Under the pieces are notes generated by a model that saw only the letters and a list, made by a program, of their open reading frames with translations, was not told where the DNA came from and did no database searches. A stretch of 34,079 nucleotides of DNA from Chloroflexota bacterium (lineage in GTDB: Bacteria; Chloroflexota; Anaerolineae; Aggregatilineales; Phototrophicaceae). The position numbers and the translations under genes were made by a program. The first letter of the stretch is position 1, and each line of letters begins with the position of its first letter. The stretch lies in contig JAPOYT010000085.1 in the NCBI GenBank assembly GCA_026706445.1, positions 1 to 34,079 on the forward strand, in the 5' to 3' direction. This document shows, piece by piece, positions 6,939-16,640 of the stretch.

Positions 6939-9839
6939 ATGATGCAAGACAAGATTATCGTGCGCGGCGCGCGCGAACACAATCTGAAGAATATCGACGT
7001 CGAGATACCGCGCAATCAGTTGGTGGTCATCACTGGTTTGTCGGGCTCGGGCAAGTCGTCGCTCGCATTCGATACGATCTTCGCCGAGGGTCAACGGCGT
7101 TACGTCGAGAGCTTGAGCAGCTACGCCCGTCAGTTTCTCGGTCTTATGGAGAAGCCGGATGTCGACCAGATTGAAGGATTGAGCCCGGCGGTATCGATTG
7201 ATCAGAAGAGCGTGAGTCATAATCCGCGTTCGACCGTGGGCACGGTAACCGAAATCTACGATTACCTGCGTCTGCTGTATGCGCGGGTTGGGATCCCGCA
7301 TTGCCCCGAGTGCGGCGCGGAAGTTTCGGCGCAGAGCGCGCAGCAGATCGTCGATCAAATACAGAATATGCCGCCCGGCAGTCGTATTCAGGTATTGGCG
7401 CCGGTGATTCACCGCCAGAAGGGCAATCACGTCAAAGCCTTGCAAGATATTGGCAAGCAGGGTTTTGCGCGCGTTCGCGTCGATGGCGAAGTGCGCGACC
7501 TCGATGAAGAGATTGAGCTCGATCGCTATGTCATTCACGACATCGAAATCGTTGTTGATCGCCTGGTGGTCCGCCACTACGGTGATGAAGCCCATGAGGA
7601 TGCTACTGCATTTGAAACACGCCTGACGGACGCGGTGGAAACGTCGCTCGAGCTGGGCGACGGCCGGATGATCGTGCAGGATGTGACCGACCGTGATAAT
7701 CCGGTCGACCAGCTCTTCAGCGAGGATTTGGCTTGCCCCGAAGGGCATGGCAGCGTGCCTGAGCCGGAACCGCGTCTGTTCAGCTTCAATACGCCGAGCG
7801 GCGCCTGCCCGACTTGCCAGGGCTTGGGCTTCAGTTTGGAGATTGACCCGGACATGGTGGTGCCGGACAAGAACAAGTCGATCGCGGATGGGGCAATCAG
7901 CGCCAACGGCCATAGCGTGGAAGACAAGCGCGGCTGGAATTGGAATGTCTATTGCAGTCTGGCGCGCGCTTACGAATTCCGCCTGGATGCGCCCTGGAAA
8001 AAGCTGAAGCAGAAGCACAAGGACCTGATGCTCTACGGTTCGGGCGACCGACGCTTTGATGTGACTTACTATCATTCCAACGGAGCGGAACGTTCCTGGT
8101 CAACACGGTTTGAGGGCGTAATACCGAATCTGCAGCGCCGCTATCAGCAGACGGAGTCCGAGTTCATCCGCGGGAAGATTCAGGAGTATATGCGCGAGAT
8201 ACCCTGCCGCTCTTGTGGCGGGCAGCGTTTGCGCCCGGAAGCGCTTTCGGTGACCATCGGCGGCGCAACGATACACGACATCACGCATTTACCGATTGAT
8301 GAACTGGAAGTCTGGGTCGATTCGCTTCGGGGCGAGAGAGCGATTCTGTCCAGCCGTGAACAGCAGATCGCCCATCAGATACTGCGCGAATTGACTTCGC
8401 GCGTCGGATTCCTGAGCAACGTGGGGCTGAATTATTTGTCCCTGTCGCGCAGCGCGGCGACCTTAAGCGGCGGCGAATCACAGCGGATTCGCCTGGCGAC
8501 GCAGGTAGGCAGTCAGCTCACTGGCGTGCTTTATGTGTTGGACGAGCCGTCGATCGGGCTGCATCAGCGGGATAACAAACGACTGATACGCACATTGACC
8601 GGTCTGCGCGATATCGGCAATACGGTGCTGGTGGTCGAGCATGACGAGGACACGATGCGCTCGTCAGACTGGTTGATCGACCTGGGACCGGGCGCTGGCG
8701 AGCATGGGGGAGAGGTGGTGGCGGCCGGCACGCCGGAGCAGGTGACCTTTGTCGATGAAAGCTATACTGGCGCATTCCTCTCCGGGCGATTTCAGATTCC
8801 CACCCCCGAATGTCGACGGCCGGGTTCGGGCGAATATCTTTCTCTGCGAGGCGCGCGCGCAAATAATTTGAAAAGCATCGATATTGACTTTCCCTTGCGC
8901 AAGCTGATTTGTGTGACTGGCGTCAGCGGCAGCGGCAAGTCTTCGCTGGTGGTGGAGACGCTCTATCGGCGGCTGGCGCAGATGATCAATCGCAGCCGCG
9001 AGCGGGCCGGCGACCACGACGAAATCATCGGCGCCGACAGAATTGACAAGATCATCAATATCGATCAGAGCCCAATTGGGCGGACGCCGCGCAGCAATCC
9101 GGGCACTTATACCAAGATGTTTGACGATATCCGCAGCCTCTTCGCGGAATTGCCGGAGAGCAAGATCCGCGGCTACCGCGCCGGGCGCTTCAGCTTCAAT
9201 GTCAAAGGCGGGCGCTGCGAGAATTGCGAGGGGCAAGGGCTGATCAAAATCGAGATGCAGTTCTTGCCCGATGTCTATGTGCAGTGCGAGGTCTGCCGCG
9301 GCACACGTTACAATCGCGAGACGCTGCAAGTACATTACAAGGGCAAGTCAATTTCCGATGTGCTCAGCATGACCGTAAGCGAAGGCTTGGCGTTTTTCGA
9401 GAATTTGCCGCGAATTCGGCGCAAGCTGGACACGCTGGACGCGGTCGGCTTGGGATATATTCGCATCGGTCAGCCGGCGACGACCTTGAGCGGAGGCGAA
9501 GCGCAGCGCATCAAGCTGAGTCGTGAACTTTCGAAGCGCGCCACTGGGCAGACGCTCTATATATTGGATGAGCCATCTACCGGGCTGCATGCGGTCGACG
9601 TTGAGAAGTTGATTAACGTGCTGCAGCAGTTGGCGGACGCCGGCAACACCATCATCGTCATCGAGCACAATCTGGACATCATCAAAGTGGCTGATCATAT
9701 CATCGACTTGGGTCCTGAAGGCGGCGGCGGCGGCGGCGAAGTGATCGCGCAGGGCACGCCGGAAGAAGTGGCGGCGACCGCGGAAAGCTACACCGGGCAA
9801 TACCTGCAAGCCTATTTGAAGCTGCCCGAGCCGGTCTGA
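6939..9839 (+). CDS. uvrA: Excinuclease ABC subunit A (UvrA)
   Basis: This is the DNA-damage recognition ATPase of nucleotide excision repair, full length at about 966 residues. The first Walker A is [13 protein letters not shown] (about residues 33-45), the second [16 protein letters not shown] signatures are [12 protein letters not shown] and [12 protein letters not shown], each followed by a YxLDEPS Walker B. Zinc-finger cysteine pairs are visible in [21 protein letters not shown], and CENCEGQG with CEVCRG. The start could be TTG 6927, ATG 6939 or ATG 6942; GGAA at 6929-6932 favours 6939 by spacing, and 6942 gives the common [15 protein letters not shown] beginning. The glycosyltransferase gene follows 23 bases after the stop and may be co-transcribed. 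Confidence 0.97.
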   Translation: MMQDKIIVRGAREHNLKNIDVEIPRNQLVVITGLSGSGKSSLAFDTIFAEGQRRYVESLSSYARQFLGLMEKPDVDQIEGLSPAVSIDQKSVSHNPRSTVGTVTEIYDYLRLLYARVGIPHCPECGAEVSAQSAQQIVDQIQNMPPGSRIQVLAPVIHRQKGNHVKALQDIGKQGFARVRVDGEVRDLDEEIELDRYVIHDIEIVVDRLVVRHYGDEAHEDATAFETRLTDAVETSLELGDGRMIVQDVTDRDNPVDQLFSEDLACPEGHGSVPEPEPRLFSFNTPSGACPTCQGLGFSLEIDPDMVVPDKNKSIADGAISANGHSVEDKRGWNWNVYCSLARAYEFRLDAPWKKLKQKHKDLMLYGSGDRRFDVTYYHSNGAERSWSTRFEGVIPNLQRRYQQTESEFIRGKIQEYMREIPCRSCGGQRLRPEALSVTIGGATIHDITHLPIDELEVWVDSLRGERAILSSREQQIAHQILRELTSRVGFLSNVGLNYLSLSRSAATLSGGESQRIRLATQVGSQLTGVLYVLDEPSIGLHQRDNKRLIRTLTGLRDIGNTVLVVEHDEDTMRSSDWLIDLGPGAGEHGGEVVAAGTPEQVTFVDESYTGAFLSGRFQIPTPECRRPGSGEYLSLRGARANNLKSIDIDFPLRKLICVTGVSGSGKSSLVVETLYRRLAQMINRSRERAGDHDEIIGADRIDKIINIDQSPIGRTPRSNPGTYTKMFDDIRSLFAELPESKIRGYRAGRFSFNVKGGRCENCEGQGLIKIEMQFLPDVYVQCEVCRGTRYNRETLQVHYKGKSISDVLSMTVSEGLAFFENLPRIRRKLDTLDAVGLGYIRIGQPATTLSGGEAQRIKLSRELSKRATGQTLYILDEPSTGLHAVDVEKLINVLQQLADAGNTIIVIEHNLDIIKVADHIIDLGPEGGGGGGEVIAQGTPEEVAATAESYTGQYLQAYLKLPEPV

Positions 9840-9862
9840 GCGGGCGGGACTGGAAACGATTC

Positions 9863-11101
9863 GTGGCACGCTTCTGGTTCATATCGGCGCCGCTCTACAG
9901 TCACACGGATTGGGGCGGCTTCCTCAAGACGGCGCAATCACTGCAAGCGCAGGGACACGACATTCTATGGATTAGCGAAGCGCCGCTCGAGCGAGCTTTC
10001 GCGCAGAGCAATTTTCCGTTCCGCGCCATTCGCAAGACTGGCTGGCTTTGGCCCCCGCCGCCGCCACCCGACTTGAGTCAAATCGCGCCGCAGGACGCCG
10101 TCGCACTGCGCTATCGGCGGGCGCTCGACACTTGGCTCAGTGAGGAGTTGGTGGCTGACGCGGTCGAGGCGCTGCTGGATCTCGAAGATGAAATCGGCGC
10201 GCCGGATGCGATTGTTTCCGATCCCTTTCTCAGCGCATCGGCGCTCGTCGCCGAACTGCTGAATGTGCCGCTGATCATCTGTGGCTGGCCCGCGCAGGCG
10301 ACGCTGGACGAGCAGAGCCTCTTTCCGGTGCAGCGAGATTTGAGCAGCGACAGTCAACAGCGGATTCAGCGATTATGCAATCGCTTTGGAATTGAAGGCA
10401 AGAATTTCTCTAAAGGCGCGGCGCCATCCATCATCAGCGAATGGCTTCATGTCGTCTACTTCACGCCGGAATGGCATCAATCGGAGCTGTCGACCATCCT
10501 GCCGCAGACGCGCTTCGTCGGTGGCATCGCCGAGGCGCCAACCGATTCTGCGCCGGACTGGCTGCTGGATGTTCCGCTTGATAAGCCGCTTGGGCTGGTT
10601 ACCCTGGGCACGAGCTTCAATGGAGACTTGGGCTTTTACAGTTGGGCGGCGCAGGCGGTCGCGGGCGCAGGCATGATCCCGCTGGTGACGATCGGCTGGA
10701 ATCCTGTCACGGCTGAGCAGAAAGCCGAGTTGAAGCGCGCGCTTCCACGGGGAACGCGCCTGCTAAACTGGGCGCCCTACGATCATGTATTGCCGCGCTG
10801 CCGCATTGCGATCCATCATGGCGGCATCGGCACAACGCATAGCGCGGTGATTCATGGCGTGCCGCAGATCGTGGTGCCGCACGCGGCCGATCAGCGGATA
10901 CAGGGGCGGCGCGCGGCCGAGGCGAAAGTGGGCTTGCACTTGACGGCGCATGATGTGCGGCAGGGTCAGCTGCGCGAGGGCGTGCGGGCGATTATGGAAG
11001 CGGATTGGGTGCAGGAGAATGCGCGGCGGCTGGCGCGGGAAATGGCGGCGCTGGGTGGAGCTGAAAGGGCGGGGGCATTAGTGGCGGGGGTTGTGGGTTA
11101 A
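9863..11101 (+). CDS. Family 1 glycosyltransferase (macrolide/UDP-glycosyltransferase type)
   Basis: This 412-residue GT-B fold enzyme starts with GTG at 9863, with GGAA about 7 bases upstream. The N-terminal segment GFLKTAQSLQAQGHDILWIS fits the acceptor-side Rossmann domain of MGT/UGT enzymes. The donor-side signature is in the C-terminal half: LNWAPYDHVLPRCRIAIHHG, then GGIGTTHSAVIHGVPQIVVP and HAADQRIQGRRA. Such enzymes transfer a sugar from a nucleotide donor to a small hydrophobic acceptor or lipid. The acceptor is unknown; there is no biosynthetic cluster nearby. It closely follows uvrA and its stop codon overlaps the convergent rloB stop codon. Confidence 0.85.
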   Translation: MARFWFISAPLYSHTDWGGFLKTAQSLQAQGHDILWISEAPLERAFAQSNFPFRAIRKTGWLWPPPPPPDLSQIAPQDAVALRYRRALDTWLSEELVADAVEALLDLEDEIGAPDAIVSDPFLSASALVAELLNVPLIICGWPAQATLDEQSLFPVQRDLSSDSQQRIQRLCNRFGIEGKNFSKGAAPSIISEWLHVVYFTPEWHQSELSTILPQTRFVGGIAEAPTDSAPDWLLDVPLDKPLGLVTLGTSFNGDLGFYSWAAQAVAGAGMIPLVTIGWNPVTAEQKAELKRALPRGTRLLNWAPYDHVLPRCRIAIHHGGIGTTHSAVIHGVPQIVVPHAADQRIQGRRAAEAKVGLHLTAHDVRQGQLREGVRAIMEADWVQENARRLAREMAALGGAERAGALVAGVVG

Positions 11102-11724
11102 GTGGAGGAGTTTCGTATCGACTCTATCAATTTGTAAACTCGAGTGCCAAAGCCTCTGAGCGGATGGTTGGTCTCCTTTCTGTCAAGATTCTTGGCCTTG
11201 GAAATCGCCTCAATAGTCTTTGTTTCATCAAAGTAGCCCTTGTTTGTCACTTTTCCCTTCTGATAAGGTGGATCTTTACTCTTGAGAACGTCCATAACGG
11301 GCTTGCATTTGCCACCTGATGTCTTGCCTTCAAGCCCACGCAGTTCATTCAGTTGCTTAAAGTGCAGCAAGAGCCATAGTTCAAAGCACGGATAGCTTTC
11401 AGCCAAGCAATATTTTTTCTGGCGTACTTGCTTTGCAGCGCTTTCAAGATCCCATTGATCTTTATCAACTACAGCCCAATACTCATCTTCTTCATTTGGG
11501 TCGTATTTCTCTGCTATTCTTTCTTTAGCTTTGTCAAGAGCGCGGATGACGCTATCCGGATCAGAATCACCGCCACCCTGCTTTGCGAATGAAACGTTGC
11601 TGTATCTGTCCTTGCCGATAAGTTTCTTGATGTAATCTCTTTCTGTAGGACCTTCAGTGGCAACAACGATGCGCCTGTTGACTTCTCTCCGACTGGCACG
11701 ACGCTTCCTCATGTGTCGAGCCAT
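11098..11724 (-). CDS. rloB: RloB-like protein, TOPRIM-type partner of the RloA ATPase
   Basis: This 208-residue RloB-family protein has TEGPTERDYIK near residues 23-33, with the first acidic position at Glu24, a second acidic pair VVDKD (Asp87, Asp89), and the family hallmark SYPCFELWLLLHF (110-122). The pattern is TOPRIM-like and suggests a metal-dependent nuclease. The N-terminus is strongly basic. It starts 2 bases after the stop codon of the upstream ATPase gene, so the two are translated together. Known relatives act with RloA/AbiL-type ATPases in abortive infection, and the arrangement resembles PARIS (AriA/AriB). The function is inferred from the family; the phage trigger is unknown. 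Confidence 0.85.
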   Translation of the reverse strand: MARHMRKRRASRREVNRRIVVATEGPTERDYIKKLIGKDRYSNVSFAKQGGGDSDPDSVIRALDKAKERIAEKYDPNEEDEYWAVVDKDQWDLESAAKQVRQKKYCLAESYPCFELWLLLHFKQLNELRGLEGKTSGGKCKPVMDVLKSKDPPYQKGKVTNKGYFDETKTIEAISKAKNLDRKETNHPLRGFGTRVYKLIESIRNSST

Positions 11725-11726
11725 AA

Positions 11727-13232
11727 TTATTCTGCCGTCATATGTTCGTGAAGGATTGATAAAATCGGTATTGCTCCGAAACGTCCCCCTAAGTATCCCT
11801 TTTGGATATTCATGTTGTCAGGGAGCTTAAACTCTTCAAGCGAAAACAATGTCGAAGAGCTGTTGCGGTCTTTTTCAATAAACCAAATCTCGTCACGCCT
11901 CAATAAATCAAAGTCAAGCAGACCTGTGTCATGAGTCGTAACTACCAATTGGCTACGACTCTGTCCGCTGCTAGTGAGGAACTGATCCAAGACATTGTAA
12001 GTTAGATGAGTATGCAAACTTCGATCAAGTTCGTCTATTACGAAAACATGATCCGATTGACCACTATGCAAACGGAACAGCGCTGGCAAAAGCATGAGCA
12101 AACGCCTGGTACCATCAGATTCTGCCATAAGATCTAACGGAACTGGATGCTCGTCGTTAGGACGATTATGTAGTGTTACTAGCTTGTAGGCTGAGAAATT
12201 GCTCGCCGCGTCAACTGTGAGGTACTGTTCGTTGCCGTAACGTCCAAATACGGCCCTCTGATCGGTATCATTGGGGATTTGCTTTATGACATCCTGTATA
12301 TGCTGCGCGAAATCTTCCGGCAAGTCTCTTTCTGCATTGAAATCGATCGGTTGCAGATCAAACCCATCTATCCCAAGATCGAAAACGTCAATTAGCTCCT
12401 TTAGTCTGCGCTCCAAATCTTCACCTTTAATCATTCCGAGCCCAATGCCTTGAGTGGGAATCGAATCGGGAAACACAAGAACCAGCGTTCGATCGAACCA
12501 GTCGTAGATGATATCGAGAAAAGCGATCCTGGGCTCCGGACGCTTGGGGCTTGCTGAAGTCGCGACTAGATCTAACGTAGTGCCAGGTGTGCGTTCGATA
12601 AAAAGTCTGGCGTCTCGTCCATTAAGATTTTCACCCATTCTGTCATGTTGATCGTCGTCTACATTGATTCCGGTGTTCCCTTCTGTATTGACTGCTGTCA
12701 AGAAAAGCTCGTTCGGGCCGAATTTCCTGATAAAATCGAAATGGTCTTCTTCGTTCGTGACCAAGACATTTACTTCGCCAATCTTTACATTTGTATGACC
12801 CTGCGAGTCGGTTTCGCGTTCAAAAATCATTGCGGTTCTTTCTGCGAGAATCTCGTATAAGGTCTCCCTATGCACTCGCTGCCGATCTACCGAAAAGTAG
12901 TATTGGAAACACTGCGCTATACCGCATTGAATCTCAAACATGAACTCCGACGGCTTCGAAGCGCTTTTACTGTCTAGCAGAAACGGCGTTAATGTGAGGT
13001 TATCGGTCTCAAAAGACCCGCTAGTAATGAAGTTCTGCGCGAAACTTATCGCCTTAATGAGATTGGTCTTTCCCGACGCGTTTGCACCGAAAATCACGCC
13101 CGTCTTTAGAATTCGCATATCACGAACTTTGTGGATGTGATCAGAATGTTCATCAGACTCGCCGGCCACCATCGAAAACTCGACTTCGTCTTTGAACGAG
13201 AGGAAGTTTTCGACAAAGAATCGAATCAACAT
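11727..13232 (-). CDS. rloA: AAA/ABC-type ATPase, RloA/AbiL-like defence protein
   Basis: This 501-residue SMC/OLD-like ATPase has the N-terminal FFVENFLSFKD, Walker A GANASGKT (49-56), LMAESDGTRRLLMLLPAL as the signature-region equivalent, Walker B FVIDELD (397-403) and the H-loop TTHDTGLLD with His434. This is the AAA_15/AAA_21 architecture of RloA, AbiL and PARIS AriA proteins, which sense infection and control a TOPRIM partner. The ATG at 13232 has an almost complete Shine-Dalgarno sequence, GGAGGTGAT, with good spacing. The gene is visibly more AT-rich than its host neighbours, suggesting transfer. It forms a two-gene operon with rloB, starting divergently from the beta-propeller gene. 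Confidence 0.88.
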   Translation of the reverse strand: MLIRFFVENFLSFKDEVEFSMVAGESDEHSDHIHKVRDMRILKTGVIFGANASGKTNLIKAISFAQNFITSGSFETDNLTLTPFLLDSKSASKPSEFMFEIQCGIAQCFQYYFSVDRQRVHRETLYEILAERTAMIFERETDSQGHTNVKIGEVNVLVTNEEDHFDFIRKFGPNELFLTAVNTEGNTGINVDDDQHDRMGENLNGRDARLFIERTPGTTLDLVATSASPKRPEPRIAFLDIIYDWFDRTLVLVFPDSIPTQGIGLGMIKGEDLERRLKELIDVFDLGIDGFDLQPIDFNAERDLPEDFAQHIQDVIKQIPNDTDQRAVFGRYGNEQYLTVDAASNFSAYKLVTLHNRPNDEHPVPLDLMAESDGTRRLLMLLPALFRLHSGQSDHVFVIDELDRSLHTHLTYNVLDQFLTSSGQSRSQLVVTTHDTGLLDFDLLRRDEIWFIEKDRNSSSTLFSLEEFKLPDNMNIQKGYLGGRFGAIPILSILHEHMTAE

Positions 13233-13250
13233 GATTTATCACCTCCGTTC

Positions 13251-13275
13251 TGAAAGTGTGAATTATCACGCTTCA
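13251..13275. repeat. Imperfect inverted repeat upstream of rloA
   Basis: TGAAAGTGTGA (13251-13261) and TCACGCTTCA (13266-13275) are inverted arms with one bulge and one mismatch around ATTA. It begins 19 bases upstream of the rloA start codon, next to the ribosome site. It could be an operator or a 5' RNA hairpin; no regulator gene is adjacent. Confidence 0.35.
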
Positions 13276-13388
13276 GACATTGTCCGCGAATAGTACGGGA
13301 AATGCAATAGAAGCAAGATTAGCGCTACAGTCTGCGCCTAAGCTACAATACCTCCCACTGACCGCCCACCAACGAAAGCCCAAAACCC

Positions 13389-16300
13389 ATGAACCTCCCC
13401 CTCGACAACATCGGACGCTGGCGCTGCATCGGTCCCTTCCGCGGCGGACGCGTCGTCACCGTCGCCGGCGACCCGCGCGATATCGGCACGTTCTATTTCG
13501 GCGCTTGCGCAGGCGGCGTTTGGAAGACGGATGACGCCGGGCAATATTGGCGCAATATCTCCGACGGTTTCTTCAATACCGCCTCTGTCGGCGCGCTGGC
13601 GGTATCGGAAGCCGACCCCAATGTAATCTACGCCGGCACAGGAGAAGCGACCATTCGCATTGATGTCTCGCACGGCGATGGCGTTTACAAGTCGGCAGAT
13701 GCGGGGCGCAGTTGGAAGCACATCGGTTTGGAGGACACGCGTCATATCGGGAAGGTTCGCATTCATCCACAGGATCCGGATACGGTCTTCGTGGCGGCGC
13801 TGGGGCATGCCTTCGGAAGGAATCAGCAGCGGGGCGTCTTCCGCTCGACCGACGGCGGCGAGAATTGGGAGCAAGTTCTCTTCGTCAGCGACAAGGCGGG
13901 CGCGGGCGATTTGAGCATTGATGGCAACAATCCGCGCATCATCTACGCTTCGATTTGGGAAGCCTACCGCAACTTCCACATGATCAGCAGCGGCGGCGAA
14001 GACAGCGGCATCTGGCGTTCAATGGACGGCGGCGACACCTGGGAGAACATCTCATCGAAGAAAGGCTTGCCGAGAGGTATCTTGGGGAAGATCGGTATCG
14101 CGGCATCGCCGGCGCAATCGGGACGTGTATACGCCTTGATTGAGCACGAAGAGGGCGGCATGTACCGCTCGGATGATTATGGCGACAGTTGGCGCTTTGT
14201 AGCGCGCAACAACGACATCATCTCGCGCGCCTGGTATTACATGCACCTGACGCCAGATCCGCAAGACCCGGATACGGTATACGTCAACAATTTGCGCTTT
14301 TGGAAGTCGGTTGACGGTGGCAAAACATACTCAGCGATTGGCACGCCGCATGGAGACAATCACGATCTGTGGATCGATCCACAGAATCCAAAGCGCATGG
14401 TGCAGGGCAACGACGGCGGCGCCTGCGTCTCGCTGAATGGAGGCGCCACCTGGTCGAGCATTTTCAACCAGCCGACGGCGCAGTTCTATCATGTGGCGGC
14501 CGATAATCGCGATCCGTATTTCGTTTACGGTACGCAGCAAGACAATAGCAGCATCGCCGTGCCAAGTCGCAATGAGAAGTCCTCGCTGATGTGGATGGAT
14601 GGCTTCATCGCCGGCTCGGGCGAGAGCGGCTATATCGCGGTCAAGCCCGATGATGACAACATCATTTACGTCGGCGCGATTGGCAGTTCGCCCGGCGGCG
14701 GCAACTGCCTGCAACGTTATGATCATCGAAGCAAGCAATTGCGGCTGGTGACGACCTGGCCCGAAATGACATCAGGAGAGGCGGCCGCCGATCTCGAATA
14801 TCGTTTCGCCTGGACCTATCCGATTCTTTTCTCGCCGCATGATGCCAACACGATCTATGTCGGTGGCAATCGGATCATGAAATCCACCGACGAAGGGCAA
14901 AGTTGGCAGGCGATCAGCCCGGACTTGACGCGCGCGGATCCGACCACGCTGCAGATTACCGGCGGTCCAATCAATCGCGACGGCGCGGGCGCTGAGGTAT
15001 ACGCGACGGTATTTGCTTTGGCGGAATCACCGCATCGGCCGGGCGTCATTTGGGCTGGCTCGGATGATGGTCTGGCGCATATCAGCCGGGACAACGGCGA
15101 AACTTGGGATGATATTACGCCGGCGGAGCTGCCTGAATGGTCGATGGTCAGTATGCTGGAGCTTTCGCCGCATGATCCGGCGACTTGCTATCTGGCGGCG
15201 ATTCGTTACAAGTTGGATGACTATTCGCCCTATCTGTTCAAAACGACGGACTATGGGGCGACCTGGACGCGCATCAACGACGGCATTCGCGAGGACGACT
15301 TCACGCGGGTGATTCGCTGCGATCCGGCGCGCCGCGGTCTGCTATACGCCGGTACCGAAACGGGCGTCTACATCTCCTTTGATGATGGCGCCAACTGGCA
15401 GCCATTTCAGTTGAATCTGCCGGTGTCGCCGATCCACGATTTGCTGGTGAAGAATGGCGATTTGATCGCCGCCACGCATGGACGTTCATTTTGGATTCTC
15501 GACGACCTGACGCGAATTCATCAACTGCCCGACGACTTTGACAGTGCAGGCGCGCTTCTGCTCAAACCGCGCGATACGCAGCGACTCCTGGAAAGCATTG
15601 ACGCGCGCAGGCTGGTCGATCAGCCGGGCAAGACTTACCAAAGCTCAACCGGTGTCGTGGCGGCTTATACGCATTCGGTCACGCCCGAGAGTGTGGTCGA
15701 GCGTGAGTTTCTTGATTCGGGAGAGAATCTGCCTCGCGGCGTCTTGATTAGCTATTTCTTGCGCGAAGCGCCGGCGGGCAAGATCACGCTGAAAGTTTCG
15801 AACGCGAATGGCGCCCAATTATGCGAATTCAGCAGCATGGATGAGGCCGAACGGCAGAAACAGAAAAATAAGCCTGACAAGTCGATTGTGTACATCACGG
15901 CGAAACCGGGCTGGAATCGATTCGTCTGGGATATGCGCCTGCCGACTTCGCCCGCGATCGAAGGCAAAGATCCGCAATTCGAGCGGATGCCGGGCCCGAC
16001 CGTAACGCCAGGCAGGTATCAGCTTTGCCTGCAGGTTGACGGCGAAGAATTGACTCAGTCATTCGACTTGCTCAGGGATGTCGCATCGTCCGCTTCCGAT
16101 GACGACCTGCGGAAGCAGTTTGATCTGTTGATGGATATCTTCCAGTTGTATGCGGACGCCGCCAGGACAATTAATGCCATGCGGCGACAACGGGAGCAGC
16201 TGAAGAAACTTGCCGAGCGGCTGACCGACAGCGACGAATATGACGGTCTTGCCAACACTTTGACTAGTCTGAAGTACCAGATTCTCGAAATAGAGAAGGG

Positions 16301-16556
16301 CATCTTCATTCCCGATCTGCGTGAAGGCTGGGCGGGGCGGCTGAATCAGGGAACCGATCCATTACGGCGGTTAAGCGCCTTGCCGTCGGTGGTGGGCTTG
16401 GGCGAGTTTCCGCCGACCGAGCAAGCCTATGCCGTTTACGAAAAACTGGCAGGAATTATCAAGGGTCGTATGCGCCAATTTGAAGAGTTGAGCGACGGGG
16501 ATATCGCCGCGTTAAATCGTAGACTGACCGAGAAGGGAATTGGACTCGTCGGATAA
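13389..16556 (+). CDS. Very large Asp-box (BNR/sortilin-like) beta-propeller protein
   Basis: This 1055-residue protein carries at least ten Asp-box motifs of the form S/T-x-D-x-G-x-x-W, for example KTDDAGQYW, KSADAGRSW, RSTDGGENW, RSMDGGDTW, RSDDYGDSW, KSTDEGQSW, RDNGETW, KTTDYGATW and FDDGANW. They cover roughly residues 40-680 and imply two beta-propellers. The last 350 residues hold a beta-rich domain and a helical, coiled-coil-prone segment. Relatives are annotated as glycosyl hydrolases or VPS10/sortilin-like proteins, with no proven reaction for most. No signal peptide or membrane segment follows the ATG at 13389, and the upstream frame is closed, so the protein appears cytoplasmic. 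No good ribosome site is visible. Confidence 0.9.
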   Translation: MNLPLDNIGRWRCIGPFRGGRVVTVAGDPRDIGTFYFGACAGGVWKTDDAGQYWRNISDGFFNTASVGALAVSEADPNVIYAGTGEATIRIDVSHGDGVYKSADAGRSWKHIGLEDTRHIGKVRIHPQDPDTVFVAALGHAFGRNQQRGVFRSTDGGENWEQVLFVSDKAGAGDLSIDGNNPRIIYASIWEAYRNFHMISSGGEDSGIWRSMDGGDTWENISSKKGLPRGILGKIGIAASPAQSGRVYALIEHEEGGMYRSDDYGDSWRFVARNNDIISRAWYYMHLTPDPQDPDTVYVNNLRFWKSVDGGKTYSAIGTPHGDNHDLWIDPQNPKRMVQGNDGGACVSLNGGATWSSIFNQPTAQFYHVAADNRDPYFVYGTQQDNSSIAVPSRNEKSSLMWMDGFIAGSGESGYIAVKPDDDNIIYVGAIGSSPGGGNCLQRYDHRSKQLRLVTTWPEMTSGEAAADLEYRFAWTYPILFSPHDANTIYVGGNRIMKSTDEGQSWQAISPDLTRADPTTLQITGGPINRDGAGAEVYATVFALAESPHRPGVIWAGSDDGLAHISRDNGETWDDITPAELPEWSMVSMLELSPHDPATCYLAAIRYKLDDYSPYLFKTTDYGATWTRINDGIREDDFTRVIRCDPARRGLLYAGTETGVYISFDDGANWQPFQLNLPVSPIHDLLVKNGDLIAATHGRSFWILDDLTRIHQLPDDFDSAGALLLKPRDTQRLLESIDARRLVDQPGKTYQSSTGVVAAYTHSVTPESVVEREFLDSGENLPRGVLISYFLREAPAGKITLKVSNANGAQLCEFSSMDEAERQKQKNKPDKSIVYITAKPGWNRFVWDMRLPTSPAIEGKDPQFERMPGPTVTPGRYQLCLQVDGEELTQSFDLLRDVASSASDDDLRKQFDLLMDIFQLYADAARTINAMRRQREQLKKLAERLTDSDEYDGLANTLTSLKYQILEIEKGIFIPDLREGWAGRLNQGTDPLRRLSALPSVVGLGEFPPTEQAYAVYEKLAGIIKGRMRQFEELSDGDIAALNRRLTEKGIGLVG

Positions 16557-16640
16557 AGCCTTGCGCGGCGCCGCTTGACAAGAAGGACTACAGCGCCAGC
16601 CTTCAAGCAGGCGCGAGGAAGCCTGCAGCCAAAGGCTTTG

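Noticed and set aside
6834-8075. Long minus-strand frame of 413 codons opposite uvrA
   Set aside because: It is the complement of the well conserved UvrA reading frame; its composition is a shadow of uvrA codons.
16619-16638. AAGCCT / AGGCTT inverted repeat between the convergent propeller and pbpA genes as a terminator
   Set aside because: Only six base pairs with an eight-base loop and no T-run; too weak to call.
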